A DNA stretch of 64,000 nt from Providencia alcalifaciens (GCF_915403165.1 NZ_OU659204.1:2294001-2358000); one strand, 5' to 3'; numbered from the stretch's first letter, positions 10,888 to 20,293 are shown. Notes: generated by a model from the sequence alone, not told the origin. Numbers and translations: made by a program.

Positions 10888-10920
10888 AAGCCTTGCTAGG
10901 AAACTAGCAAGGCTTTTTTA
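10888..10920 (+). terminator. Rho-independent terminator of rne
   Basis: A 12-bp perfect stem (AAGCCTTGCTAG / CTAGCAAGGCTT) with a GAAA loop followed by a T run. It is the end of the rne transcript and separates it from the convergent oxidoreductase operon. Confidence 0.92.
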
Positions 10921-10947
10921 TCACTACAATTCGTATATAGTAATAAT

Positions 10948-11766
10948 TTAAAACCAAGGTGCCTGAATCATCACCGAGCCATAAAACAGTGCGCGGCCTG
11001 CGAGTTCACCACTAAATATACCCAGCATCGCCAATGCAATAAAAATAGCTGATGGCTGTTTTCCCTTATACCCTCTCATCGCAACAATGCAAGGCAATAG
11101 CATGCTCATCACCACCTGCCACCAAAGCAAATAACTTCCCCCTTGGCTTGCAGGTAATTGTAAGCGAGTAATTTGAGCCCCTAATACTAATGCAATCCCT
11201 ACCAGCACACCCATTTTGATAACTGATGGAACGGGTTTTCCTTGTCCAATGATTAATACAGTAATGAGACTAAAACCCAGGACTATTGCACTACCAATGA
11301 ACGCGATTTGTGTCGCAGGGGTATGCCATAATGGATGCGCAACCATTTGGTAATATACTTGCGCCGTCACAAAAATAGCCGCAACGCCACCAATAGCACT
11401 TAACCAGCCGAGTAACTGATTACGCACATTGACTTGAGGGGATAGCCAACATGACAGCGCCCAAAGAGTCACGACACCGTTTAATAATACAAATGTCACC
11501 GCTTCACGGCTCAGCCACGAATGACTTAGTCCAAGAACAGAACGATAGGCTTCAAAAGGTACCCCTAAATGCCCCATTGACATCGATGAGCCAATCGCTT
11601 CAATCAACCAAATCAATATGACCACACGGCGTAGCATAGCCCCTGAGAGTAGATTCTGTTTACTTGCTTTCATTTGGTAAATAGTTAATGCGAGGACTGC
11701 ACCAATTCCCCACTGACTCATCACTGTAAAAAACACCAGCGGGAGCTCCATATGTTTAATATCCAT
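10948..11766 (-). CDS. DmsC-like membrane anchor subunit of a molybdenum oxidoreductase
   Basis: 272 residues with about eight hydrophobic segments; begins MDIKHMELPLVFFTVMSQWG, typical of the DmsC/YnfH anchors that oxidise menaquinol and pass electrons to the Fe-S subunit. Third gene of a catalytic - Fe-S - anchor operon. Its ATG lies two bases after the stop of the Fe-S gene, whose last codons (ATG GAG GAC) supply the GGAGGA Shine-Dalgarno, so translation is coupled. The substrate of the complex is not evident. Confidence 0.85.
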   Translation of the reverse strand: MDIKHMELPLVFFTVMSQWGIGAVLALTIYQMKASKQNLLSGAMLRRVVILIWLIEAIGSSMSMGHLGVPFEAYRSVLGLSHSWLSREAVTFVLLNGVVTLWALSCWLSPQVNVRNQLLGWLSAIGGVAAIFVTAQVYYQMVAHPLWHTPATQIAFIGSAIVLGFSLITVLIIGQGKPVPSVIKMGVLVGIALVLGAQITRLQLPASQGGSYLLWWQVVMSMLLPCIVAMRGYKGKQPSAIFIALAMLGIFSGELAGRALFYGSVMIQAPWF

Positions 11767-11768
11767 GA

Positions 11769-12317
11769 TTAGTCCTCCATACCAATGATGACAATATTCG
11801 GGTTGCTTATCGTGTGGTCAGGCATGTTGTAACTCTGTTCCAATACACTCCAGTTAGTGGTGTGTTTCTTGCGTAATTCATTAATATCACCAAATTCGAT
11901 AGCACCTGTAGGGCAAGATTCCACACATCTTGGTAGCAAGCCCTCATCAAGTCGTTCTGCACACATGTTGCACTTGCTGGTTTTGCCTTCAGCTGGGTCA
12001 AAAACAGGAGCATGATATGGGCATGCCATGATACACATCTGGCATCCAATACACTTTTCATGATCTTGAACGACGATACCATCGGCACGCTTAGTGTACG
12101 TATTCGCAGGGCAGACTTTTAAGCATTGAGGATCATCACAGTGATTACATGACATCGTGATAAATGCTTGTGTATTGGGCGAGTCACCGTTGAATTCTCG
12201 AACTCGACGCCACAACACGCCTGGAGGGGTTACATTTTCGGATTTACATGCCATGGAGCAAGTTCGGCAGCCATAACAATCCTTCGTATTAATTAAAAAA
12301 CCATATTGCTTTACCAT
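11769..12317 (-). CDS. DmsB-like four-cluster ferredoxin subunit
   Basis: 182 residues with Cys-rich motifs for four [4Fe-4S] clusters: CYGCRTCSMAC near residue 14, CNHCDDPQCLKVCP near 57, CIGCQMCIMACP near 90, and CNMCAERL with CVESCPTGA further on. It carries electrons from the membrane anchor to the molybdenum subunit. It is shorter than E. coli DmsB (205 residues). Its GGGAGG ribosome site lies inside the end of the catalytic gene, two bases separating the two frames. Confidence 0.9.
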   Translation of the reverse strand: MVKQYGFLINTKDCYGCRTCSMACKSENVTPPGVLWRRVREFNGDSPNTQAFITMSCNHCDDPQCLKVCPANTYTKRADGIVVQDHEKCIGCQMCIMACPYHAPVFDPAEGKTSKCNMCAERLDEGLLPRCVESCPTGAIEFGDINELRKKHTTNWSVLEQSYNMPDHTISNPNIVIIGMED

Positions 12318-12319
12318 GA

Positions 12320-14650
12320 CTATGCCTCCCTTCTCACATCAACCAACGTACTATTACAACAATGCCCAGTACCTAAATGCTCAACTTGGTCATTGGTCAC
12401 GTGGCTGCTGCTTCCCCCTTGCTGTTCCCACCAACCATTATCTAAAGAAATGACTCCCTTTTTGATATGCATTGTCACAACTGCAATAGCTCGATGCTCA
12501 CCGCGGTCATTGAACGCAATAGCCCATTCCCCATCTTTGATATCTCGCACTTTCGCATCTTCTGGGTGAATCAATACGTTAGGTTGGTTGCGGTGTATTT
12601 CTAGAATCCATTCATTCATGCCATGGCTAGAGTGGACGCTCCGAGCCAACTTTCTTTGCACGGCCATTAATGGGTATTTTTTAGCCAGCTCAGGGGAGCC
12701 TTGGACCGATTCCGTCACCTGATAGTAAGAAACGACGGGAGAAAACGTTTTCTTTTGCCACTCTTCAATAAAAAAATGGGCTTTTTTGGTAGATGTCCTA
12801 AATACGCCATCTTTGAATGGGATCCAGTCACCCTCAACTGGGCGAACAGGGCCTTTGGCCAACATTTGGCGAGTAATGCCAGAACCTTCTAAACATGTGT
12901 CAATGTAGTGTTCAATGGGTTTATTAAATACATCGCCAAAGCCAAAACGCTCCGCTAATTGCGCGAAGATCCAATAATCAGGTTTAGCTTCACCGACTGG
13001 TTCGACAGCTTTCTCCATCAATTGTACATACTGACTACGTACCCCAGCCATCAAGCTAGTATCTTCAAAAATTGTCGTTACGGGTAAAACTAAATCCGCA
13101 TACAATGCCGTTGAGCTCATTAAGTTATCCGCAACAACCACAAATGGAACTTTTTTGAGCGCTTCACGGACTTTGTTTGTATTGGGGAGCTGGGTCATAA
13201 CCCCCATTGTCATGATCCACCAAAAATTAATTGGATGCGGCTGCTCATTAACAATGTACTCGCCGACCTTAGATACAGGGATTGGTGGAATATTTTTAGC
13301 ATTGGGAGCAGGCGGAACGATTGGGCTGAATTTTGCCATCTGCCGAGCGCCACCTGCATCACAGACACCGGCACCACGTTTACCAATATTTCCGGTTAAC
13401 AGTGCGAGATAGAACTGGCTAGCAGCAACGTAAGTACCATACTCAGTTCGTTGCGCTCCAGACATATTTTGTACAATCATCGATGGCGTTAACGATGAAT
13501 AGTCCCGAGCAAGACGCACTATAGTTTCAGCTGGCACATCGGTTTCTTTGGAAACACGTTGAACATCCCACCCTTTTGCTTGTTGATAGATCTGTTCAAA
13601 AACAGTGGTGAATCCAAAATCTTGAGGTAATTCATGCTGGTGAAGTGCAGGTTTAATGCCAGCAAGGTCATGACGAACTGGCTTTTGACTTATTAAATCA
13701 AAGACCAGATAACTGTCCTTATCATTGTTATCTTCCCTAATTTGTTGTTGATGCGAATCAACAAGATAGACAGCCCCAGTATGTACCCGTAGAAAATCCT
13801 CATCAATTCGATTCTCTTCAATAATGATTTTAATCATACCTAAGGCGAGCGCAGTATCTGTCCCAGGAATGATTGGTATCCATTCATCGGCTTTTGCCGC
13901 CGTTTCATTAAAACGAGGATCAATAACAACCAGTCTCGCGCCATTTTTCCGCGCCTGATTATAATTTTTAAAATAGGCTTGCATCGTCACGGCGGGGTTA
14001 TTTCCCCAACACAGAATATAGCGGCTATCCGCAATCGTATCGCGAGTGTCTGCATAACGTAAACCAAGCATTGGGATCATCGCTGCGGTAACTGCCGAAC
14101 AACATAACGATCCCGCTTGTTTAGTAGAACCGCCTAAATAATCAAAAAATGCCTTACCCATATCATTTTTAATCGAATCCATGTTCCCTGCATGGGTTGA
14201 TATGAATAATCCTTCATTACCATATTTATCAATGGTTTCTCGGATATTTTTTTCAATAAGATCCAACGCTTGATCCCATGAGATAGGCTTAAACTCAGCT
14301 TTCCCTTTCTCACCAACTCTGAGTAATGGTGTGGTGATCCGTTCTGCATGGTATACCCATTTAGTTCTGCTCATTCCTCGCAAGCAGCACTTCACGTTAA
14401 AACCTTCCGTCGCTTGTATTTTCATCAACTTACCTTGATAGGTATAAGCGGTCAGGTTGCAGTGCAAACACTCCATCGCACAAGTTGAACGAAATGTTTT
14501 GTAGTCGGAGAGCCTTAAACGAACTCGAGGTAAAGGCCGATTATTGTTGGCTTGCACAAATGCGCTCGGCGCTATCGTCGCCAAGCCCACGACACCAATT
14601 CCCTTGAGTAAAGTTCGGCGATTTAATCGCAATTCATCGTAAATTTTCAT
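12320..14650 (-). CDS. Molybdopterin oxidoreductase catalytic subunit, DMSO reductase superfamily, Tat-exported
   Basis: 776 residues from the ATG at 14650; an in-frame ATG six codons earlier is less likely because GAGG is spaced for 14650. A twin-arginine signal (NRRTLLKG, residues 10-17) sends the folded enzyme across the membrane. Cys57, Cys61, Cys64 and Cys88 or Cys89 fit an N-terminal [4Fe-4S] cluster with spacing CX3CX2C. Molybdopterin-binding stretches follow (WGNNPAVT, VVIDPRFNETA). Where relatives carry the Mo-ligating Ser or Cys there is SLCCSA (181-186). DMSO, polysulfide, thiosulfate or another oxyanion are possible substrates; no choice is justified. It is divergent from an IclR regulator. 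Confidence 0.82.
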   Translation of the reverse strand: MKIYDELRLNRRTLLKGIGVVGLATIAPSAFVQANNNRPLPRVRLRLSDYKTFRSTCAMECLHCNLTAYTYQGKLMKIQATEGFNVKCCLRGMSRTKWVYHAERITTPLLRVGEKGKAEFKPISWDQALDLIEKNIRETIDKYGNEGLFISTHAGNMDSIKNDMGKAFFDYLGGSTKQAGSLCCSAVTAAMIPMLGLRYADTRDTIADSRYILCWGNNPAVTMQAYFKNYNQARKNGARLVVIDPRFNETAAKADEWIPIIPGTDTALALGMIKIIIEENRIDEDFLRVHTGAVYLVDSHQQQIREDNNDKDSYLVFDLISQKPVRHDLAGIKPALHQHELPQDFGFTTVFEQIYQQAKGWDVQRVSKETDVPAETIVRLARDYSSLTPSMIVQNMSGAQRTEYGTYVAASQFYLALLTGNIGKRGAGVCDAGGARQMAKFSPIVPPAPNAKNIPPIPVSKVGEYIVNEQPHPINFWWIMTMGVMTQLPNTNKVREALKKVPFVVVADNLMSSTALYADLVLPVTTIFEDTSLMAGVRSQYVQLMEKAVEPVGEAKPDYWIFAQLAERFGFGDVFNKPIEHYIDTCLEGSGITRQMLAKGPVRPVEGDWIPFKDGVFRTSTKKAHFFIEEWQKKTFSPVVSYYQVTESVQGSPELAKKYPLMAVQRKLARSVHSSHGMNEWILEIHRNQPNVLIHPEDAKVRDIKDGEWAIAFNDRGEHRAIAVVTMHIKKGVISLDNGWWEQQGGSSSHVTNDQVEHLGTGHCCNSTLVDVRREA

Positions 14651-14680
14651 TATGGTAAACCTCAACATTGCTTTTAATTT

Positions 14681-14719
14681 AGTTCACCATATGTATACAG
14701 CATTCACAATTAGTGAACT
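14681..14719. promoter_or_regulatory. Inverted-repeat operator candidate between the oxidoreductase operon and the IclR gene
   Basis: AGTTCAC at 14681-14687 is mirrored by GTGAACT at 14713-14719, and a tighter palindrome TTCAC-AATTA-GTGAA occupies 14703-14717. Three TTCAC-type half sites within 40 bp in a divergent promoter region suggest the binding site of the adjacent IclR-family protein. No good FNR palindrome was seen. Confidence 0.45.
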
Positions 14720-14854
14720 TGCTTCATGTCAAAGTTACTCTTACTTGATCCGAAATTTACCCATGATCGTTATCGTGCTTTCCCCTATATAGGTTATTAG
14801 TTCCTACTCCTAACTCATGGTAAAATCAGCGGTCTAGATAAAACGAGGTTATGT

Positions 14855-15544
14855 ATGACTACACTGCAAGGTGTTAATTCTGTTGATATCGCTGTAAATA
14901 TTCTTAATTTCATCGCACAAAATGGTGGCATTGCGCGTGCGGCTGATATTTCCAAAGGCTGCGATATATCGAAAAGTCGCTTACATAAATATTTAGTTTC
15001 GTTATGTCGGACTCAAATGCTTTATCAAGATGTACAAACCAGCCGTTATGGTTTGGGGCCAAATTTGTCATTCTTAGCCAGTTTTGTTGCAACAGAAGGG
15101 TCAATTGTTGAGGTAATAAACCAAAGTTTGGTCCATTTTCGTGATACACAGAATGTTTCCACGGGACTCGCTATTCGTATTGGTAAAACATTATCCTTGG
15201 TAAAATACAATCGTAGCTTTAAAAATGTCGAAATTGATTTTCTCCCCAATACCCCTTTACCCATTGATAAAAGTGCAGCAGGTTTAATTTATTGTGCATT
15301 TGATAAACAATTTACAACACATCCATTTTCTGATGACGAGCTGAATCATATTATTCAACAAGGCTATGCGATTCGTTATTTACCCACAGAAGGTATCCCA
15401 GGAGCACAATCTATTGCTTGCCCGATATTCAATCAACAAGGCGAATTAGTCGCCGCAGCGATTACCATGGGCTTTATTGAAAAAGATGAAATGAGCAGAT
15501 TAGCAAGCTTATTAATCAAACAAATTCGTACTATAACGTTATGA
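14855..15544 (+). CDS. IclR-family transcriptional regulator
   Basis: 229 residues. The N-terminus (about 1-70) is a winged helix-turn-helix (VNILNFIAQNGGIARAADISKG, recognition helix near SKSRLHKYLVSL). The rest resembles the IclR ligand-binding domain but is slightly short for the family. It is divergent from the molybdenum oxidoreductase operon, with 204 bp between, so it most likely controls that operon in response to its substrate or a related metabolite (inference). AAACGAGG lies before the ATG. Confidence 0.85.
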   Translation: MTTLQGVNSVDIAVNILNFIAQNGGIARAADISKGCDISKSRLHKYLVSLCRTQMLYQDVQTSRYGLGPNLSFLASFVATEGSIVEVINQSLVHFRDTQNVSTGLAIRIGKTLSLVKYNRSFKNVEIDFLPNTPLPIDKSAAGLIYCAFDKQFTTHPFSDDELNHIIQQGYAIRYLPTEGIPGAQSIACPIFNQQGELVAAAITMGFIEKDEMSRLASLLIKQIRTITL

Positions 15545-15555
15545 TTTAAATAAAA

Positions 15556-15576
15556 AAGCTGAGACATGCTCAGCTT
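15556..15576. terminator. Bidirectional terminator between the iclR-type gene and tmaR
   Basis: AAGCTGAG / CTCAGCTT stem of 8 bp with an ACATG loop, flanked by A-rich sequence on the left and a T-rich stretch on the right, lying between two convergent genes. Confidence 0.8.
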
Positions 15577-15600
15577 CTTTAACATCAAATTAGGTGATAA

Positions 15601-15933
15601 TTACTTAGTTTCAGGTCGCGCCAGTTCACCCATCTCTTTAAGCTTTTTAGAGATCTCACGACGCTCTTTGGACAACTCAGCATTCTTAATGATGTAATCA
15701 TCGATACGATCATCATAGTCGCTACGCATGTTTGCAATGATGCCATGGATATCATCAATGGACATGCCTGGTTTGATATACTCACTCAGGTTATCTAACA
15801 GCAGAACACGCTTTTGGTTATCACGAATTTTCTTTTCGTTATCCGTGATTTCGCGACGAATTTTATTTTTACGGCGAAACATACGCACAAATTCCAGTAC
15901 ATTTTGGAAAGTTGGTTTGTTAGCGTTGTCCAT
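15601..15933 (-). CDS. tmaR: PTS system regulator TmaR (DUF496, formerly YeeX)
   Basis: 110-residue, highly charged, largely coiled-coil protein. The core ([14 protein letters not shown], then [15 protein letters not shown]) and the [15 protein letters not shown] tail match E. coli TmaR, which clusters at the pole, binds enzyme I of the PTS and limits sugar uptake. Tyr73 here corresponds to the phosphorylated Tyr72 of E. coli. It appears to be a single-gene unit. Confidence 0.93.
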   Translation of the reverse strand: MDNANKPTFQNVLEFVRMFRRKNKIRREITDNEKKIRDNQKRVLLLDNLSEYIKPGMSIDDIHGIIANMRSDYDDRIDDYIIKNAELSKERREISKKLKEMGELARPETK

Positions 15934-16221
15934 GTTTAAAATCCCCTATTCAATAGTCAAAATGTATTGTCTATTAACACAATACCTTCTTCTAGGGTCA
16001 CCTTACAAGATGCATTCACTATTTTATTGATTTGAATTTAATGATTTGCATTGCAAATGCATCTTTAGACCTTAATTTGCGAGCGTGCTCGTAAGCTATT
16101 TATATACAGACAAACTTCCTCCATTAAATTCCGCCTGTTTTATTAATCAATGTTAGTAATAACGTTCTTCACTGAAACAAAACACTTGAACATTGTAGCC
16201 TATAAGATACCATGAGGACAT

Positions 16222-16536
16222 ATGCGTATAATCTGGCATTATTTAACCACGGATGGTAAAGATCCATGCTCAAATTTCATCGATAAAATCAAAGACCCAA
16301 TTGCTCGAATTAAAGTGGTCTTGCGTCTTAACCAACTCGCTAAGGGAAATTTAGGGAAACATAAATATTGTCGAAATGGAGTATGGGAGTTAAAAATTGA
16401 CCAAGGACCAGGATATCGAGTCTATTACAGCTTAGTTAGAGACGAGATTATTTTACTGCTTTTAGCGGGTACGAAAAAAACACAGCAAGCAAATATTGGT
16501 ATCGCAATTCAGAATCTAACCGACTATTTAAGGTAG
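16222..16536 (+). CDS. RelE/ParE-superfamily toxin of a type II toxin-antitoxin pair
   Basis: 104 residues. The pattern (short N-terminal helices, then VWELKIDQGPGYRVYYS and a hydrophobic strand ending in LLLLAGTKKTQQ) is that of the phage-derived HigB-like 'addiction module killer' family, ribosome-dependent mRNA interferases. GAGGA precedes the ATG. It is followed after 8 bp by a helix-turn-helix antitoxin, the toxin-first order typical of this subgroup. Activity is inferred from the family. Confidence 0.88.
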   Translation: MRIIWHYLTTDGKDPCSNFIDKIKDPIARIKVVLRLNQLAKGNLGKHKYCRNGVWELKIDQGPGYRVYYSLVRDEIILLLLAGTKKTQQANIGIAIQNLTDYLR

Positions 16537-16544
16537 GAACAAAT

Positions 16545-16862
16545 ATGGCTAAATCTCGATTACATGACGATGCAGTGGTTGAAATGCTACGCAAAGATCC
16601 AACTCTCATCCCAATTTACCTACAGCAAGCCTTTGTACAGATTGATGAAGATGGCGGGCAAGCCGCATTTTTATTAGCTTTACGCCATATTATTGAAGCT
16701 CGAGGAGGGATGGCAGATATAGCCGAACAGTCCGGCTTATCCCGAGAAACTCTCTATCGAACATTATCCCCGACAGGAAACCCCACATTAAAAACACTAC
16801 GCAGTATCATTAATGCAACTGGAATACCATTTTCTTCACTCGCGACGCTATCCTCCACATAA
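16545..16862 (+). CDS. Helix-turn-helix antitoxin partner
   Basis: 105 residues. The N-terminal half (LHDDAVVEMLRKDP... then YLQQAF) is the segment expected to bind the toxin; the C-terminal half is a Cro-like helix-turn-helix (MADIAEQSGLSRETLYRTLS). It belongs to the 'putative addiction module antidote' family and would neutralise the toxin encoded 8 bp upstream and repress the pair. Confidence 0.88.
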   Translation: MAKSRLHDDAVVEMLRKDPTLIPIYLQQAFVQIDEDGGQAAFLLALRHIIEARGGMADIAEQSGLSRETLYRTLSPTGNPTLKTLRSIINATGIPFSSLATLSST

Positions 16863-16936
16863 GTTTAGATTTTCTGCTAGATGGTTTACCATAGCCTCAA
16901 GCCGTTATACGTTTGCATTACTCACCTAAATCGACG

Positions 16937-18376
16937 ATGGATCTCATTTTGAAAAATAAGCATAATCAGCCGACCTTCTTTATTCATGACTATGAAACAT
17001 TTGGTAAGCATCCGGCACTGGATCGTCCTGCGCAATTTGCGGGTGTGCGGACAGACTTAGATTTCAATATCATCGATGAACCTGAAGTATTTTACTGCAA
17101 ACCTACGGATGATTATCTTCCTCAGCCAGAAGCGGTAATGATAACCGGCATTACCCCGCAAATCGCGATGGCCAACGGCGTGAATGAAGCGGAATTTGCG
17201 AAACGCATTCATAACGCATTCAGCGTACCTAACACCTGCATTATGGGTTACAACAATATCCGCTTTGATGATGAAGTGACGCGAAATATTTTCTATCGTA
17301 ACTTTTATGACCCTTATGCCTATAGCTGGCAGCAAGGTAATTCTCGCTGGGATTTATTGGATGCATTACGCGCTTGCTTTGCATTACGCCCTGAAGGGAT
17401 CAACTGGCCAGAAAATGATGACGGGCTACCTAGCTTGCGCCTTGAACATCTAACCAAAGCTAACGGCGTTGTCCATGAAAATGCCCATGATGCGATGTCT
17501 GACGTTTTAGCGACCATTAATATGGCTAAGTTACTGAAACAGGCGCAGCCCCGTATGTTTGATTACTTCTATCAGCTGCGAAATAAAAACAAAGTTAATC
17601 AGCTAATCGACATCGTAGATATGACCCCGTTAGTTCATGTATCGGGGATGTTTGGTGCGGTACGCTCTTATGTTAGCTTAGTTGCCCCTCTCGCCTGGCA
17701 CCCTGAGAATAAAAACGCGGTGATTATGTGCGACCTGTCTGCCGACATGTCGCCGCTTCTAACGTTAAATGCGGATGAACTGCGTGAGCGCTTATACACA
17801 CCGAAAGCCGAATTAGGTGACGAGCTACCCGTCCCAGTTAAACTGGTACATATAAATAAATGCCCAATCCTTGCCCCTGAGAAGACCTTGCGAACAGTGG
17901 ATGCTGAACGTACAGGCATTGACCGTGACCTGTGCATGCGTAATTTAGAATTATTGCGTAAGAATCCTGATGTGCGGAATAAATTGATTGAGCTGTTCAG
18001 CGTTGCCCAACAATTTCAAGAGTCAAATGACGTGGATAGTCAAATCTATAATGGCTTTTTCAGCCCATCTGATCGCTCTACGATGGACATTATTCGCGAA
18101 ACGCCACCCCAAAATTTACCGGCATTAGATCTTAGCTTCGAAGATAAGCGAATGAAGGCGCTATTTTTCCGTTATAAGGCACGCAATTTCCCTGCGACAC
18201 TCTCTTATGATGAGCAACAGCGTTGGTTACAGCATCGCCGCGATTATTTTACTGAAAGCCGTTTAACGGATTATCTACAGCAAATTAAATTACTCATGGA
18301 AGTTCATCATGAAGATGAAAAACGCTGTCAGCAATTAAAAGCCTTAGTGAACTATGCCGCAGAATTAGCAAGTTGA
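16937..18376 (+). CDS. sbcB: Exodeoxyribonuclease I
   Basis: Processive 3'-5' exonuclease on single-stranded DNA, acting in recombination and mismatch repair. 479 residues from the ATG at 16937, the position matching E. coli SbcB; a TTG eight codons earlier is also open. DEDD exonuclease motifs are present: FIHDYETFG, GYNNIRFDDEVTRN, and the third with NAHDAMSDVLAT. The C-terminal SH3-like and helical region is intact. Confidence 0.97.
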   Translation: MDLILKNKHNQPTFFIHDYETFGKHPALDRPAQFAGVRTDLDFNIIDEPEVFYCKPTDDYLPQPEAVMITGITPQIAMANGVNEAEFAKRIHNAFSVPNTCIMGYNNIRFDDEVTRNIFYRNFYDPYAYSWQQGNSRWDLLDALRACFALRPEGINWPENDDGLPSLRLEHLTKANGVVHENAHDAMSDVLATINMAKLLKQAQPRMFDYFYQLRNKNKVNQLIDIVDMTPLVHVSGMFGAVRSYVSLVAPLAWHPENKNAVIMCDLSADMSPLLTLNADELRERLYTPKAELGDELPVPVKLVHINKCPILAPEKTLRTVDAERTGIDRDLCMRNLELLRKNPDVRNKLIELFSVAQQFQESNDVDSQIYNGFFSPSDRSTMDIIRETPPQNLPALDLSFEDKRMKALFFRYKARNFPATLSYDEQQRWLQHRRDYFTESRLTDYLQQIKLLMEVHHEDEKRCQQLKALVNYAAELAS

Positions 18377-18397
18377 TAGTCAGTGATAGAAATTCAA

Positions 18398-18417
18398 ATG
18401 GGCAGAAACCTGCCCAT
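18398..18417. terminator. Terminator between convergent sbcB and dld
   Basis: ATGGGCAG / CTGCCCAT stem (8 bp) with an AAAC loop, followed on the plus strand by an AT-rich stretch ending in TTTT. Confidence 0.7.
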
Positions 18418-18429
18418 ATTTATTATCTT

Positions 18430-20157
18430 TTAGTGGTCACAACCACAATCCCCTTCCCAATGTTTCCGTTTAGTGGTCTTTCCAAGACCTGGATTCATGG
18501 TGTTTGTTGGGTCGGACTCTTTATAAAATGATTTCAATTGTTCCGGCGCTTTATACAAATGCCCAACGTTATGCTCTGCTGGGTACTGAGCACCTCGCGC
18601 ATCCAGTAATTCCAACATTTTTTGCTTCAGCTCTTTCGGGTCTACGCCTTTTTTCAAGACATAATCTTGATGCATTACGTGGCACATAAAATGTCCACAA
18701 TATAATTTATGCACAATCAGATTTTCAATTTCTGGTGGTAGTTTTTCAAACCAATCGCGGTCATTACGTCTTAGAGCGATATCTAATGGTAAAACATCCT
18801 CCACATCATTACTGTGCACAGCATGATAGCGAACCGCTGAACCTGCGGCGGCAAAGCGATGTAGGAATGCTTTTGCCCCTTCTTCTGGTGTGCATTCAAA
18901 ATAGCCGCCATCGGCTTTGGCGAAGAAAGATTTCAACCAGACTTTGGCTTCATCAATACCGTCTCCCGCCATTTTAAGCATTAAATGGTGCTCATACTGG
19001 TCACGGAACTGTTTCATACGAGGAGGTAGATGAGAAGGCCACAGTTTGCTTAACAACTGCATGGTGCGGTCAATTAAGTTTGATGGCAGCAGTGGCACTT
19101 TATTCAATACCGCATCCATTCGCCCTTTAATGGTAAAGAATGTTGGCATTTTGTCGGTACCAAATTTATCTATCATTAAGAACGTATCTTTGCCATAAAT
19201 CTCTGCAATATCAAAACAGCCACGGTGCATATACTCACCCGCAACAGGTAAGTTTTCAAATTCGCTCAAGATATGCCGACGAATGTCTTCTAGGACATCT
19301 GGATTGTTCGACCCAATATAGAAAACTTGTGTGGCTTTGTCCGCAGGGAAAGTGTCTAAGCGAACAGCGAAAACAGCCAGCTTACCGGCACAGCCTGAAG
19401 CTTCAAATAACCGACGCTCGTCCGCATTAAAGCGCGATGGTGTGTCTGCGTCGACATCACGCACACGTTCTGCGTAATCATGATCCGATGCCAATTTTTC
19501 GCTATTTTCGATATCTTCGCTGCTATAGCGGCGATTTTGTAAGTTGGTTAAGACTTCTTCTGGGGTTTTCCCCAATTCGATACCTAAATGGTTTACCAGC
19601 TCAACTTTGCCATCTTCATTGATGCGTCCATATAAGGCCAACTCAGTATAAGCAGGACCACGACGTACAAGGGATCCACCAGAACTATTACAAATTCCCC
19701 CCACAACGGAAGCACCAATGCATGAGGAGCCAATTAAGGAGTGCGGTTCACGCCCCAGAGGTTTGAGAATTTTTTCGAGGTCATAAAGCGTGCTGCCCGG
19801 CATCGCGACCACTTGGTTGAATTCAGGTAACACTTGAATTTGGTTTAGGCGTAGCGTGCTGATAATGACGATATCGCGATCATAATCATAACCGCTTGGG
19901 GTTGAGCCTTCGGTGAGCCCCGTGTTTGCCGCTTGCATGATCACAATTTTGTCAGCTTCGACACAGGCTTTAAATACATACCACTGTTCGAGTAACGTGG
20001 TTGGGAATACAACAGCAATGGCATCACCCACTCCTGAGCGGAAGCCTTTGCGATAACGTTCAGTTTTATGGGGTTCGGTAAGGATATTTTTTTTGCCAAC
20101 AATGTTCCTGAGTGTGAGTAATAATCGTTGGTTCTCAGGATTTTTCACATCATTCAT
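18430..20157 (-). CDS. dld: Quinone-dependent D-lactate dehydrogenase
   Basis: FAD-dependent peripheral membrane enzyme that oxidises D-lactate to pyruvate and reduces quinone. 575 residues from the ATG at 20157, chosen because AGGAAGG lies 6 bases upstream and because E. coli Dld starts near there; an open frame extends 14 codons further. The FAD-binding fold (QAANTGLTEGSTP, GREPHSLIGSSCIGAS) and the C-terminal EHNVGHLYKAP motif are clear. The tail ends GDCGCDH, a Cys/His cluster that I do not recall in the E. coli protein. Confidence 0.96.
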   Translation of the reverse strand: MNDVKNPENQRLLLTLRNIVGKKNILTEPHKTERYRKGFRSGVGDAIAVVFPTTLLEQWYVFKACVEADKIVIMQAANTGLTEGSTPSGYDYDRDIVIISTLRLNQIQVLPEFNQVVAMPGSTLYDLEKILKPLGREPHSLIGSSCIGASVVGGICNSSGGSLVRRGPAYTELALYGRINEDGKVELVNHLGIELGKTPEEVLTNLQNRRYSSEDIENSEKLASDHDYAERVRDVDADTPSRFNADERRLFEASGCAGKLAVFAVRLDTFPADKATQVFYIGSNNPDVLEDIRRHILSEFENLPVAGEYMHRGCFDIAEIYGKDTFLMIDKFGTDKMPTFFTIKGRMDAVLNKVPLLPSNLIDRTMQLLSKLWPSHLPPRMKQFRDQYEHHLMLKMAGDGIDEAKVWLKSFFAKADGGYFECTPEEGAKAFLHRFAAAGSAVRYHAVHSNDVEDVLPLDIALRRNDRDWFEKLPPEIENLIVHKLYCGHFMCHVMHQDYVLKKGVDPKELKQKMLELLDARGAQYPAEHNVGHLYKAPEQLKSFYKESDPTNTMNPGLGKTTKRKHWEGDCGCDH

Positions 20158-20293
20158 CTCATGCCTTCCTGTCAGGGTCTTGTCATTAAACCCATCCACA
20201 ATATCACATAAGATTAATATGTTAAGAAATTATTAATACCCTTTAGAAACAAAAACAGCACCCAAAGGCGCTGTGTTTATTAGTCTTCAATTT

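Noticed and set aside
14740..14765. TTGAT half site as an FNR box for the oxidoreductase
   Set aside because: The second half (AATTT) matches ATCAA at only one of five positions.
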